A DNA stretch of 63,331 nucleotides from Terriglobia bacterium (lineage in GTDB: Bacteria; Acidobacteriota; Terriglobia; Terriglobales; Acidobacteriaceae). This document shows positions 40,925 to 49,676 of the stretch, in pieces. Both the position numbers and the translations under genes were made by a program. The stretch lies in contig JAIQFF010000010.1 of the NCBI GenBank assembly GCA_020073395.1, forward strand, positions 1-63,331. Reading direction: 5' to 3'. Under the pieces are notes generated by a model. That model was not told the origin of the DNA and did no database searches. It saw only the letters and a list, made by a program, of their open reading frames with translations. Numbering within the stretch: the stretch's first letter is position 1; every line of letters begins with the position of its first letter.

Positions 40925-41503
40925 CTACTCCGACAGCACCGATGTCACCACCCCGGGTCCGGTCACCCGCGCCAGGTATCTCTTCTTTGTATCTCTGCTC
41001 ATTACTCTCACCCGTTGTCCACGCCCCCCGTTCTGCAGGCACAGCACCGGCAAGGTCATGTGAATGTACTCACCCTCCAGCATCAGGACCACGGTCTTCC
41101 CGCTGCGGACCAACAGGTTTCCCGAGCTAAGCTGCTCCGGTTTTCTGTCTGGCTGGCCAGGCCGAGTCGCTGATCCGTCTTCCACTCGGCCCCAATGCAC
41201 CAGCACGTAGAAGGGAAGACAAGTATTGGGATGTTCACAGCGCAGAAGCACTTTGTCGGAATCTGCGTCCAGCACTTCGATGCTGAGTACCTTCAGTGGC
41301 GGATGGGGTTCAGCGGCGGTCATGCCGGACAGTTGCTCCATCTGGTCCGGCAGGATCGAGATGCCGGACGAATGAAGAGCGCCCAGGATGCATTCGCGGC
41401 TGATCGGCGTTCGGGGATTGCCGTCAGCACGAACTGCGGCTCCCGTCCCCGCCAGCAGCAGCACGTTGAAAATCGCGAATGCTTTAGCCAGTCTTAAACG
41501 CAT
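40925..41503 (-). CDS. flgA: P-ring chaperone FlgA
   Basis: 192 residues, with a signal peptide (FAIFNVLLLAGTGAAVRADG). The SAF-type C-terminal domain is visible: SGNLLVRSGKTVVLMLEGEY, LQNGGRGQRVRVMSRDTKKR and LARVTGPGVVTSVL. It helps FlgI assemble into the P-ring in the periplasm. The N-terminal half is less conserved (ILGALHSSGISILPDQ). It is 12 bp after flgG and 10 bp before flgH. Confidence 0.93.
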   Translation of the reverse strand: MRLRLAKAFAIFNVLLLAGTGAAVRADGNPRTPISRECILGALHSSGISILPDQMEQLSGMTAAEPHPPLKVLSIEVLDADSDKVLLRCEHPNTCLPFYVLVHWGRVEDGSATRPGQPDRKPEQLSSGNLLVRSGKTVVLMLEGEYIHMTLPVLCLQNGGRGQRVRVMSRDTKKRYLARVTGPGVVTSVLSE

Positions 41504-41514
41504 TTCTTCTTTCT

Positions 41515-42306
41515 TTACCGTGTGAGGCTGTTCAGGTCCTGAAACATCTCGTCCGCGGCTTTTACCACTCGCGAGTTGGACTCGTAAGACCGCTGCGAGA
41601 GGATCATTTCCACGAATTCCTGAACCACGTCCACATTCGACTGTTCCAGAAACCCCTGCTGCAGGGAACCAAGTCCCTCGGTTCCGCCCGGAGTACCGAC
41701 AATGGGGTCTCCCGAAGCAGTGGTAGCCAGCATCAGGTTGTTGCCCACGCTGTTCAACCCGCCGGGGTTGGGAAATAACGCCAGCTGAATATTTCCCACT
41801 TGAGTGGCCTGGGTTTGGCCGGGTTGCGTGACCGAAACCGTGCCGTCAGATCCGATAGTGACCGAGAGGGCGTCGGGCGGCAGAGTGATCGCAGGTTCGA
41901 GAGGATTTCCGTCCGCCGTCACGATATTTCCCTGCTGATCGAGATGGAACGTCCCGGAGCGCGTGTAGGCAATCTCGCCGTCCGGCATGCGTACCTGGAA
42001 AAATCCCTGGCCTTGTATCGCGAGATCCAGAGGGTTGCCGGTCTGGTTGAAGTCTCCCTGCAACTGCAGAACTTCTGACGCGCCTGGCTTGGTTCCAAGG
42101 CCAACCTGTAAACCGGCGGCGTTGGTGGTCTGCTGCGTCGAGGCCGAGCCCGGCATTACCATGTTCTGGTAGAGCAAGTCGGTGAATTGCACGCGCCGCC
42201 GCCGGAATCCTGCTGTGCTGGTGTTGGCCAGGTTGTTAGCCACGTTATCGAGATTCAGCTGCTGCGCGTTCATGCCACTGGCGGCTGTGTACAGTGCGCG
42301 GAACAT
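41515..42306 (-). CDS. flgG: Distal rod protein FlgG
   Basis: 263 residues. MFRALYTAASGMNAQQLNLD followed by NVANNLANTSTAGFRRRRVQ is the FlgG start. The C-terminal block GFLEQSNVDVVQEFVEMILS then QRSYESNSRVVKAADEMFQD is diagnostic. Length equals E. coli FlgG (260). It follows flgF by 10 bp, the usual rod gene pair. Confidence 0.97.
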   Translation of the reverse strand: MFRALYTAASGMNAQQLNLDNVANNLANTSTAGFRRRRVQFTDLLYQNMVMPGSASTQQTTNAAGLQVGLGTKPGASEVLQLQGDFNQTGNPLDLAIQGQGFFQVRMPDGEIAYTRSGTFHLDQQGNIVTADGNPLEPAITLPPDALSVTIGSDGTVSVTQPGQTQATQVGNIQLALFPNPGGLNSVGNNLMLATTASGDPIVGTPGGTEGLGSLQQGFLEQSNVDVVQEFVEMILSQRSYESNSRVVKAADEMFQDLNSLTR

Positions 42307-42315
42307 AGGGCTCCT

Positions 42316-43056
42316 TTACGGATTGACCTTCGGTAAATCTTCGGTTGCGATGCGATTGAATTCCGAGTGAAACATTCCGAGCGCCCGCTGCATCATTTCC
42401 GCGTAGCGCTGCACGGCGACCAGTTCTACCGCACCTGCTACGGGGTTCACATTCGAACTCTCCAGCGAGCCCTGTGCGATCGTGGACTGTTTTGCCGGTG
42501 CCTCACTTTTCGCGGGGGCGCTGTAGTAAGTCTTGCCGATACTCTCGAGCGCCGTACCCGGAGGAAATTCCACCAGCTTGATCTTTCCCGCGACCGCGCC
42601 GCTGACCGAAATCGTGCCATCAGCACTAACGCTTACCGGACCGCCCACGATGCGGATCGGACCTTGCTCGCCCATCACTGGATCGCCCTGTGCCGTGGTC
42701 AACTGTCCCTTGGCCGACACTTGAAAATTTCCATTGCGAGTGAAAGCCAGGCCAGTGGCGGTCTTTACCTCAAAAAAAGCCGGCCCCTGGACTGCGAAAT
42801 CCAAGTCGTTACCGGTGTGTTCCAGATTGCCCTGGGTCAGGTCCATCTGGCTGCCGCCCGAGATTCCAAAATCATTGACGGCCTGGTTCAGGCTCGAACC
42901 CTGATGTCCGGACGCTGTTGCCAGGAATGACCGAAAGATGTTCTGCTGCGCTCGATATCCCGGGGTGCTGGTATTGGCGAGGTTGTTCGCCACTAGGTCA
43001 AGCGCCTGACTCCGCGCCATCAACGCCGCACATGCCGCATAGAATCCGCTATCCAT
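42316..43056 (-). CDS. flgF: Proximal rod protein FlgF
   Basis: 246 residues. MDSGFYAACAALMARSQALD followed by LVANNLANTSTPGYRAQQNI is the rod N-terminus. The C-terminus is STIAQGSLESSNVNPVAGAV, then AVQRYAEMMQRALGMFHSEF. The open frame extends 10 codons upstream; I use the second ATG at 43056, which aligns with family starts. It heads the flgF-to-flgL gene train. Confidence 0.93.
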   Translation of the reverse strand: MDSGFYAACAALMARSQALDLVANNLANTSTPGYRAQQNIFRSFLATASGHQGSSLNQAVNDFGISGGSQMDLTQGNLEHTGNDLDFAVQGPAFFEVKTATGLAFTRNGNFQVSAKGQLTTAQGDPVMGEQGPIRIVGGPVSVSADGTISVSGAVAGKIKLVEFPPGTALESIGKTYYSAPAKSEAPAKQSTIAQGSLESSNVNPVAGAVELVAVQRYAEMMQRALGMFHSEFNRIATEDLPKVNP

Positions 43057-43076
43057 AGAGGTCTCGCTACTATGAA

Positions 43077-43092
43077 AGCACGGCAATGTCCA
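43077..43092 (-). promoter_or_regulatory. Weak sigma-54 candidate before flgF
   Basis: Minus strand TGGACATTGCCGTGCT: GG and GC pairs at correct spacing, but C4 and the first T of the -12 element are changed. Predicted start is about 43067, 11 nt before the ATG. No clear ribosome site is visible. Confidence 0.3.
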
Positions 43093-43243
43093 TTGCTTGC
43101 CAGGCGCCCTGGTTGGTAACTCGTTGAAAATTGGTTGATTGCCCGGGGTTAGATGAGAGTTGGATGAGTATCTTGGACTCGCGGGCGCAAGGCGGACCTT
43201 TGCGCCCGGCGTTGATTCTAACCAGTCACTATTTTTCGTGTCC

Positions 43244-43519
43244 TCAGTTGGTTTTCAGTCGAAACCGGGTTTGCCTGAGTGACTCGCGGAGCCGCTCGAT
43301 GCCGATCTCCACGATGCACTGGTCCAGGCTGAGCTCGTCTGTCTCTTGGGTGGCGGTATCGTGTGCAAGCTGGAGAACATGGATCTTCAAACCGCTGTTC
43401 TGGTTGACAATATCCCCGACAGCGCTGAGGGTCACTACGCGCTCGCCGAGTAACAATTCCAGGCGGAACAGGGCTTCCGCGCTGACGGTCGTGGGTCCGG
43501 GGGTATGTATAGGTATCAT
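43244..43519 (-). CDS. Hypothetical protein upstream of flgF
   Basis: 91 residues from the ATG at 43519. It has good coding character: TVSAEALFRLELLLGERVVT then SAVGDIVNQNSGLKIHVLQL, and a basic tail (LRESLRQTRFRLKTN). No domain is recognised, and no membrane segment or signal peptide. AAAGG sits just before the start. It could be expressed together with flgF, 190 bp downstream, but the link is not shown. Confidence 0.5.
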   Translation of the reverse strand: MIPIHTPGPTTVSAEALFRLELLLGERVVTLSAVGDIVNQNSGLKIHVLQLAHDTATQETDELSLDQCIVEIGIERLRESLRQTRFRLKTN

Positions 43520-43521
43520 GC

Positions 43522-43549
43522 CTTTGGCCAATCCATACATCGGCCAAAG
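43522..43549. promoter_or_regulatory. Inverted repeat at the start of the small ORF
   Basis: CTTTGGCC, 12-nt spacer, GGCCAAAG is a perfect 8-bp inverted repeat ending 3 bp upstream of the preferred start of the small hypothetical gene. Operator-like in position; no regulator is known. Confidence 0.35.
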
Positions 43550-43607
43550 TGAGCTTTAACTTTACGTCAGGCGCAACATGCCGAGGATGGCGGGGACGAC
43601 GGGAATC

Positions 43608-44048
43608 TTAATCCAACTCGGCCAGTCTGGCCCGGACCAAATCCTTCACTAATTCTCTATCGATTTCCCAATCGACAGGGATCTGAAAGCAGTTCTTAAA
43701 GAGGACAAACTTCCCCAACCTCACCTTAAAGTCTGAAATTACGCGAGGACTCCAGGGTGAAAATGTTAGATGATGCTTGTAGGCACAAATGCCAACTACA
43801 TACTTCCCATTCCGGTGGATGGTAGGTAAGTTCCAGGACATTTTGGACGCTAGTTCCGGAAATTGGGTAAGAATCAAATCAATCACAGACCTGAGGGTCC
43901 TTTGTTTCGTAGGGTCGTCCAGTGAGGCTAAATATTCCTCGACTGAATTGAATCGTGGCCGCCTTCGCGAGCGTGGTCGGCGGATTGTTTTGCGGTCCCC
44001 TCGATTCACGACTCTTGACCCTCCTCGGCGGCTACTTGGGCGTTTCAA
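43608..44048 (-). CDS. DUF1801 (YdhG-like) protein
   Basis: 146 residues. After a basic N-terminal tail (residues 1-30, KTIRRPRSRRRPR) the DUF1801 fold reads FNSVEEYLASLDDPTKQRTL, then DLILTQFPELASKMSWNLPT and YVVGICAYKHHLTFSPWSPR. Family members include YdhG/frataxin-like iron-handling proteins, but the biochemical role is unproven. Not related to the flagellar genes by context. Confidence 0.8.
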   Translation of the reverse strand: MKRPSSRRGGSRVVNRGDRKTIRRPRSRRRPRFNSVEEYLASLDDPTKQRTLRSVIDLILTQFPELASKMSWNLPTIHRNGKYVVGICAYKHHLTFSPWSPRVISDFKVRLGKFVLFKNCFQIPVDWEIDRELVKDLVRARLAELD

Positions 44049-44185
44049 TCCCGAACTGCCTGGCGCATGAGACAGGTGCCGCAGCTCTTCTCCTAATGGG
44101 CCCTATGGGAGGAGATATGGCCGGGACCTGAGATGAAGCTAGTCGGCCGGGTGCCCCATTCTAAATTTCGCGTTCTTTGAAAAAT

Positions 44186-44626
44186 TTAGAGTGGGGATTT
44201 TCGCTTGGGCTTCGGCTTGCTCTTGCCCTTGAGATTGAGCGCCACTGCAGCGCGGATGAGATCCTTCAAGGCCGCCCCATCGACCTTGTCGCCTTCGCGG
44301 ATGTCGATGGCGCGCCTGACGTTCCCCTCGAGGCTGGAGTTGAACAGACCTGAAGGGTCCTTCAACGCAGCTCCCTTGGCAAATGTCATCTTGACGACGC
44401 TCTTGTAGGTCTCTCCCGTGCAGACAATGCCGCCGTGGGAAAAGACGGGAGTCCCCATCCACTTCCACTCTTCGACGATCTCAGGGTCCGCCTGGTGGAT
44501 GATTGTGCGGACCTTCGCGAGCGTCTTCCCGCGCCAGTCCCCAAGTTCCTTGATCTTCTCGTCGATGAATGCAGAGGCAGATGCCACCGGAATGGGCCTT
44601 TTCATGTACAGCTCCAACTCTCGCAC
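44186..44626 (-). CDS. DUF1801 protein, second copy
   Basis: 146 residues. ASAFIDEKIKELGDWRGKTL, then VRTIIHQADPEIVEEWKWMG and KMTFAKGAALKDPSGLFNSS are typical of DUF1801. The protein ends in a very basic tail (KGKSKPKPKRKSPL). An internal ATG seven codons in is an alternative start. It is related to the preceding gene in fold but not in close sequence, so the two are distant paralogues. Confidence 0.82.
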   Translation of the reverse strand: MRELELYMKRPIPVASASAFIDEKIKELGDWRGKTLAKVRTIIHQADPEIVEEWKWMGTPVFSHGGIVCTGETYKSVVKMTFAKGAALKDPSGLFNSSLEGNVRRAIDIREGDKVDGAALKDLIRAAVALNLKGKSKPKPKRKSPL

Positions 44627-44707
44627 CTAATTTAGCTGCGCTCAGCGTAACCTGCAACCTCCGCAAGTGGAAGCTCTTCTGGTTCGATAGCAGTTCGGAA
44701 AGATGGC

Positions 44708-44980
44708 GGGCGGGTGGCCCACTCAAGCCCGGTTTTGGCTTGAGTGGGGATGTTCAGATCTTCTCAACTCTGTCATTCCGACCGAAGGAGATCATCGCAA
44801 AGCGATGATCTGTGGAGTGGAGGGACGTGGTGTTATGACGTCAACAGGTTTTGAGGGACGGTGGAGATCGAGTCGGAATGGACGACACGAAAACGCGAAC
44901 GAGCGGTCAGGGAGACTCTGTCCAGCTCTGAACATCTGCCCCACTCAAGCCAAAATCGGGCTTGAGTGGGCCACCCGCCC
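44708..44980. repeat. Large imperfect palindromic element
   Basis: Arms 44708-44749 and 44939-44980 are inverted copies with one difference. The inner flanks continue (atgttcaga and tctgaacat; tcattccgac and gtcggaatg), so the whole 273-bp block can fold back. It contains no gene. Another fragment common in such repeats (cattccgaccgaaggagat type) lies inside. The rest of the gap 44627-45040 holds no gene. Confidence 0.75.
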
Positions 44981-45040
44981 TTCAATTGGCTTGTCATCCC
45001 GAGCGCAGTCGAGGGACCTGCTGCAATGGGGTGCCCGAAC

Positions 45041-46474
45041 TCAGGGGCTGACTCGTTCCTTCTCGCCCGCCGCCTTCCACTCCGCCGCCAGTGCCTGAAA
45101 CTCCGCCAACCCCTGAAAAGATTGAAACTCTCCGGCACTCAGCGCCGACGCATCATGGAAACCCCCGCCCAGCGCCAACCGCAACTCCGCCAGCATGCCC
45201 TTCTTGTCAGCCAGCATCGCGTAGGCCCGCGCCCTCTGGTAGTGCGCAAAGGCAGGATTCGCCGATCCCGCCGCCGCCAGATCAAAATAGGCCAGCGCCG
45301 CCCGGTAGTTCTTGCCTTCCATGCTGTGCTGGCCGGATTCATACGCTGCGATCACCAATCCTCCCAGCGCCCGCCGTACCACCAGTACTTTCAAGTCGTC
45401 TGAGTTCGGCAGACTGCCCGCGCGTTGCTTAAGATCGGCAAAGTCATGCTTGAGGGCATTAAGGTCAACATTGTCGCTCTCGTCGGACCCGATGGCCTGC
45501 ATTTGGTCGGACAGAGGACCGCTGATCCGCTCCTGCTGCTCCAGCGCCGATGTCTCCCGTTTTTGTTCCGCTCTCACTCCCTTGTTCTTGGCGAGTTCAG
45601 CCAATGACCTTTCCGCGGGACTTACGTCAGCCAGGCCCTTGAAATCGCGCACCACGGACTCGTACTCGCGCACAGCCGCAAGCAAATTGTTCTTCGTTTG
45701 CAAGTCGCGAGCTTTGACCAGCTCCTCGTCCGCGGTTTGCTGGATGCGCGCCGGATCGCGCGCCAGACTCCCTGCTGCCATCGCCCGCATGTCCATCCAG
45801 TTAAGCGCCTCCAGCCATACCTCCGGCGGTGCCCATCCATGCTGGCCATCAAAACTGCGAATCCGGTACTGCGACCCGGCCTCCTCCAGCTTCTTCCGCA
45901 GTTCCACGAATTCGCCATAATTGAAGTCGGCATTGCCCACGGCGCCGTAGTAGGCGAATTTCATGTTGCGCTGCGGAGCCTTGTCGATCGGGAATCCGGC
46001 GGCGTTCGCGATCACGCCGGCTGCGCAACCATCGCAGGAGAGCGCGATAGCCGTGACCAGGCGCGATCCTCCGGACATCCCGGCCAGGTAACGACGCTGT
46101 TCTTCGACGGGAAACCTTTCCTGCGTGTCTCGCCACACCGCATTCGCGGCCGCCGTGGAATCTGCCATCGGGCCATTACGGGAGTTGTTCGAGGCTACAA
46201 CGATATATCCTAATTTCTCCGCCGCCGCCCGCACCGCCTCCACCGCAACTTCACCCCGGGCGAGAGGGTCAAAAAGATAAATGATCGGCCACTTACGCGC
46301 CGCAGAAAAAGTGGAAGGCAGATAGAGCGCATAGCTCTGTTTGCTGTCCGCGCTGCACAAAACTGCCGGAATCACCTTGCCGGCTGGAAATGCGGAAGGC
46401 GCGTCCTGCGCCAACCCTGACCAGTGGACAAAGGCCAGGCAGACAATGGTCAGAATTGCTCGATGCACGGTCAT
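45041..46474 (-). CDS. Exported alpha/beta hydrolase with TPR-like repeats
   Basis: 477 residues. Signal peptide (HRAILTIVCLAFVHWSGLAQ). The esterase-like domain (about 30-230) has a nucleophile elbow GMSGGS in YLAGMSGGSRLVTAIAL, and His in SFDGQHGWAPPEVW, typical of the catalytic His. Helical repeats follow, with a TPR near the C-terminus (NYRAALAYFDLAAAGSANPA). The frame opens 53 codons earlier, but the ATG at 46474 starts the signal peptide. Substrate unknown; D-(-)-3-hydroxybutyrate oligomer or feruloyl-type esterases share the fold. Confidence 0.78.
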   Translation of the reverse strand: MTVHRAILTIVCLAFVHWSGLAQDAPSAFPAGKVIPAVLCSADSKQSYALYLPSTFSAARKWPIIYLFDPLARGEVAVEAVRAAAEKLGYIVVASNNSRNGPMADSTAAANAVWRDTQERFPVEEQRRYLAGMSGGSRLVTAIALSCDGCAAGVIANAAGFPIDKAPQRNMKFAYYGAVGNADFNYGEFVELRKKLEEAGSQYRIRSFDGQHGWAPPEVWLEALNWMDMRAMAAGSLARDPARIQQTADEELVKARDLQTKNNLLAAVREYESVVRDFKGLADVSPAERSLAELAKNKGVRAEQKRETSALEQQERISGPLSDQMQAIGSDESDNVDLNALKHDFADLKQRAGSLPNSDDLKVLVVRRALGGLVIAAYESGQHSMEGKNYRAALAYFDLAAAGSANPAFAHYQRARAYAMLADKKGMLAELRLALGGGFHDASALSAGEFQSFQGLAEFQALAAEWKAAGEKERVSP

Positions 46475-46547
46475 AAGCTGTCGGCGGAATCCAGACACAC
46501 GACCAGAACGAAAATCGTTTGAGGGCGCCCTCCTGATCTGGACTCGC

Positions 46548-48014
46548 TTAATACTGCCCGTACCTTCCCCGCACCGAATCCAGCAGTTTCTGGGAGTCGT
46601 AGCCGATACCATCCTTGAAGACAATTTCGACATTCTCGATATCTGAAATCTGTTTCGAGGGATCTCCCTTGATGACGACGAGGTCGGCGTTCTTTCCCGC
46701 GGCCACCGAGCCGATCTGCTTGTCCCTGCCCAGATAAACAGCGCCGTTCAGCGTGGCAATCTTGATGGCCTCGACGGGAGAGAATCCGGCCTCGACCAAT
46801 AATTCGATCTCGCGTTGATCTCCAAATCCCGGAAGCACGTCGCCCCGCCCCGTGGGATCGGGGCCGGCGAGCAGCAATCCGCCGGCGGCGACGAAGGCGC
46901 GTTCCAGCTCCAAGTCATGCTTCCAGAGCAGCGCGGGATCAATTTTCGGCGCTGGTGCCGATGCCGGCCGCTGCCGCAGCAGGAAGAAATCCTCGCGTGC
47001 CTGCGGGGTCATCGCGTCCAGGGCCTGCTGCCGCAGCGGCGGACGGCCTCCACCTATGTCCCCTTCGAAAACCGGCAGAGTTGAGGTGATGGCCACGTGA
47101 TGACTGACCAGCGTGTTGATCAAGTCCTTTGCCTCGGGCGTGTCTGGATCCATGTGGGCAAGAGTTTCGTCGCCCTCGCTTTGGCTGCAGACATCGGGTT
47201 TCTTGCCGGCATCAAGCTGGGTGTTGACGAAGAAGCCGTGCTCAAGATCATCAATGCCAAGCTCTGCCGCCTCTTTGTAGGTCACCGAGCACAGGTGACC
47301 GGTCACTTTGATCCCACGCTTGTGGGCCGCATCAATCGCAGCCTTCAACTCGGCGCGCGTGATGTTCATATACGCCTTGAACGACGTCACCCCACGATCC
47401 GCCCAATACTCCACCGTCTGCCGCGCGTCGTCTGGACCGGTCAGGTGCGGCATCTGGATAAAGTAGCTCTCTGTACCCTCTAGGTACGGTCCGGTGATGT
47501 CCAGATGCGGGCCGGGAAGCTTGCCGGCATCGATGTCACGCTTCAGGTTCAGGTCGGCGTAGGTTTCGACGCTGCCCGTGGTGCGCATGGTGGTGACGCC
47601 GCTGGCGAGGTAAAGGCGCGGAGCCGAGAAAGTCATCTGAGTTACCAGGACAGGATTGTCAGAGTGTCGCCGGCTGTCGAGATTCGGCCGCACGATGTAA
47701 AACAGGTGATCGTGCATTCCAACCATGCCCGGCATTACCGTATGACCGTGAAGATCCAGCACCGCGGTGCTCTTGTCCGCCGCCACATCAGCGCCCTTCA
47801 TGATCGCTGTGATCTTTCCGCCCTCGATCACGACGTTCTGATCTTCCACCGCGGCTGATCCGGTGCCGTCAATAATCCGCGCGTGCGTGAGCACAACCTT
47901 GAGAGCGCACACCCGGCCGAACTCCTTCACCGCGGCGGCGTCTTTCGACGGTTCGGAACATTGGGCCCGCATGGTCAGAGAGAGCACGAGCAGCACAAAG
48001 ACACGCGAAAGCAT
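46548..48014 (-). CDS. Exported amidohydrolase
   Basis: 488 residues with a short signal segment (SRVFVLLVLSLTMRA). Metal-binding MVGMHDHLFYIV (HxH), GIKVTGHLC and LLAGPDPTGRGD (Asp) fit the amidohydrolase superfamily of the imidazolonepropionase/prolidase-like type. The C-terminal LVEAGFSPVEAIKIATLNGA, with AAGKNADLVVIKGDP, closes the composite domain. GGGAGGAAA before 48014 supports this start over the longer open frame. It overlaps no neighbour; specificity cannot be told. Confidence 0.85.
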   Translation of the reverse strand: MLSRVFVLLVLSLTMRAQCSEPSKDAAAVKEFGRVCALKVVLTHARIIDGTGSAAVEDQNVVIEGGKITAIMKGADVAADKSTAVLDLHGHTVMPGMVGMHDHLFYIVRPNLDSRRHSDNPVLVTQMTFSAPRLYLASGVTTMRTTGSVETYADLNLKRDIDAGKLPGPHLDITGPYLEGTESYFIQMPHLTGPDDARQTVEYWADRGVTSFKAYMNITRAELKAAIDAAHKRGIKVTGHLCSVTYKEAAELGIDDLEHGFFVNTQLDAGKKPDVCSQSEGDETLAHMDPDTPEAKDLINTLVSHHVAITSTLPVFEGDIGGGRPPLRQQALDAMTPQAREDFFLLRQRPASAPAPKIDPALLWKHDLELERAFVAAGGLLLAGPDPTGRGDVLPGFGDQREIELLVEAGFSPVEAIKIATLNGAVYLGRDKQIGSVAAGKNADLVVIKGDPSKQISDIENVEIVFKDGIGYDSQKLLDSVRGRYGQY

Positions 48015-48071
48015 GAAGATTTCCTCCCCAGAACGAAAAACATTGTACTTGAGGAGGATGGAGTGGATGGA

Positions 48072-48183
48072 GGACGGGCGTCCCGCCCGTCCAGCCGAGC
48101 GCAGCTTGACAGTATCGAAGACCCGTCTTGACAGCAGGGAAGTGTCCAACTGACAAAACCCGCCCAAGCGAAGCTTGGACGGG
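48072..48183. repeat. Two palindromes upstream of the amidohydrolase gene
   Basis: GGACGGGC-N5-GCCCGTCC (48072-48092) is perfect. CCCGCCCAAGC and GCTTGGACGGG (48159-48183) form a second stem with one mismatch. They lie in the gap between murA's 3' end and the amidohydrolase start and belong to the dispersed palindrome family. Confidence 0.6.
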
Positions 48184-48241
48184 GCACCCGCGGGATTGGT
48201 TGTGTTCAACTTAAGGACAGCACGCGCGGGGACGCTCGCGC

Positions 48242-49543
48242 CTACATTCGCGCCGGGGCCGCCGCCCGCTTGGGCAGGATCTCTCCGATGCGGCGAATCT
48301 GCGCCCCTACGCCCTTGAGCTTTTCTTCAATATTCTCGTAGCCGCGATCGATGTGATACACCCGGTCGATAATCGATTCGCCTTCCGCCACCAGTGCCGC
48401 CAGCACCAGCGAAGCCGAAGCCCGCAGGTCAGAAGCCAGTACTGCCGCCGCGCTTAGAGGCGAGGGGCCGCGCACCACTGCGCGCCGCCCTTCAATCTTG
48501 ATATTGGCGCCCATGCGCACCATTTCGAGCGCATGCATAAATCGATTTTCGAAAATGTTTTCCGTGATGATCGACGTCCCCTCCGCCTGGGTGGCCAGCG
48601 CCATGTACTGCGCCTGCATGTCGGTGGGGAAGCCGGGATACTCTTCGGTCACGATGTCCGCCGCCTTGATGGGGACGTCTCCCATCACCCGTACCGAGTC
48701 AGCGGCGTGCCGGGTCTTGACGCCGACTTCAGCCAGCTTTTCCAGCAGCGCGTCCAGGTGCCTGGGCTCGCAGCCCGCAACGTTCAGGTCTCCGCCGGTC
48801 ATCGCTCCCGCAATGATGAATGTGGCAGCCTCGATCCGGTCAGGAATGATTCTGTGTTTCGCACCATGCAGCTTGCTGACGCCCTTAACCAGAATGGTTG
48901 AAGTGCCCGCGCCTTCAATTTGTGCTCCCATTTTATTCAGCAGTTCGGCCAGGTCGGCGACTTCCGGCTCGCGGGCGCAATTCTGCATCACGGTTTCGCC
49001 CTCGGCCAGAGTCGCTGCCATGAGCAAGTCTTCGGTGCCGGTCACGGTAATCCTGTCGAACAGAATTTCTCCGCCTTTGAGCCGGTCAGCGCTGGCCTCA
49101 ACGTATCCGTGGTCCTGCGTGATCTTGGCTCCCAGGCGTTCCAGACCTTTGATGTGGAGATCGATGGGACGCGCGCCGATAGCGCATCCGCCCGGCAGAG
49201 AAACCCGGGCGCGGCCGCAGCGCGCCACCAGCGGCCCAAGGACAAGCGATGAAGCCCGCATCTGCTTGACCAGTTCATACGACGCTTCAGGGCTGGTCAG
49301 ATTGCGGGCGCAAATCGTGGTGCGATGCTGTGCCCGTCCGTAGCCCAGTTCGACTTCGGCGCCCATGGCCGCCAACAGCTTGCGGGTGGTTTCAATGTCG
49401 CGCACCTGCGGAATGTTTTCCAGAATGACAGGTTCTTCCGTGAGCAGGGCCGCGGCCATGGCCGGCAACGCGGCATTCTTGGCTCCGCTGACCCGAATTG
49501 TCCCCAGCAGCGGATTGCCCCCGCGGATTACAAACTTATCCAT
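48242..49543 (-). CDS. murA: UDP-N-acetylglucosamine 1-carboxyvinyltransferase MurA
   Basis: 433 residues, the first committed enzyme of peptidoglycan precursor synthesis (enolpyruvyl transfer to UDP-GlcNAc). MDKFVIRGGNPLLGTIRVSG then KNAALPAMAAALLTEEPV is the standard N-terminus. The catalytic Cys is in SLPGGCAIGARPIDLHI. The fosfomycin-sensitive Cys is therefore present. The open frame extends 57 codons upstream without homology; the ATG at 49543 is the natural start. Length equals the family (about 420). Confidence 0.97.
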   Translation of the reverse strand: MDKFVIRGGNPLLGTIRVSGAKNAALPAMAAALLTEEPVILENIPQVRDIETTRKLLAAMGAEVELGYGRAQHRTTICARNLTSPEASYELVKQMRASSLVLGPLVARCGRARVSLPGGCAIGARPIDLHIKGLERLGAKITQDHGYVEASADRLKGGEILFDRITVTGTEDLLMAATLAEGETVMQNCAREPEVADLAELLNKMGAQIEGAGTSTILVKGVSKLHGAKHRIIPDRIEAATFIIAGAMTGGDLNVAGCEPRHLDALLEKLAEVGVKTRHAADSVRVMGDVPIKAADIVTEEYPGFPTDMQAQYMALATQAEGTSIITENIFENRFMHALEMVRMGANIKIEGRRAVVRGPSPLSAAAVLASDLRASASLVLAALVAEGESIIDRVYHIDRGYENIEEKLKGVGAQIRRIGEILPKRAAAPARM

Positions 49544-49635
49544 ACGCCTGTCTATTCTAATGGCGATCGTAGGGAAGAGTGGGCGGGAAATGGTAACTCC
49601 GGAGGACACGGCCGGGTGGGGGCGTGTTGTGTGGC

Positions 49636-49654
49636 CGCGGGCGACTCGCCCGCG
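49636..49654. repeat. Palindrome between murA and murQ
   Basis: CGCGGGC-gactc-GCCCGCG is a perfect 7-bp stem with a GACTC loop. It lies 22 bp before the murQ stop. A second fragment, gccggcgctaca (about 49670), recurs at 62949-62966. Confidence 0.55.
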
Positions 49655-49676
49655 CGGGCTGGGCGGGACGCCGGCG

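Noticed and set aside
43218..43547. Alternative minus-strand frame of 109 codons overlapping the small ORF before flgF
   Set aside because: Composition (many Arg, Pro and Gln) is poor, and the other frame looks more like protein.
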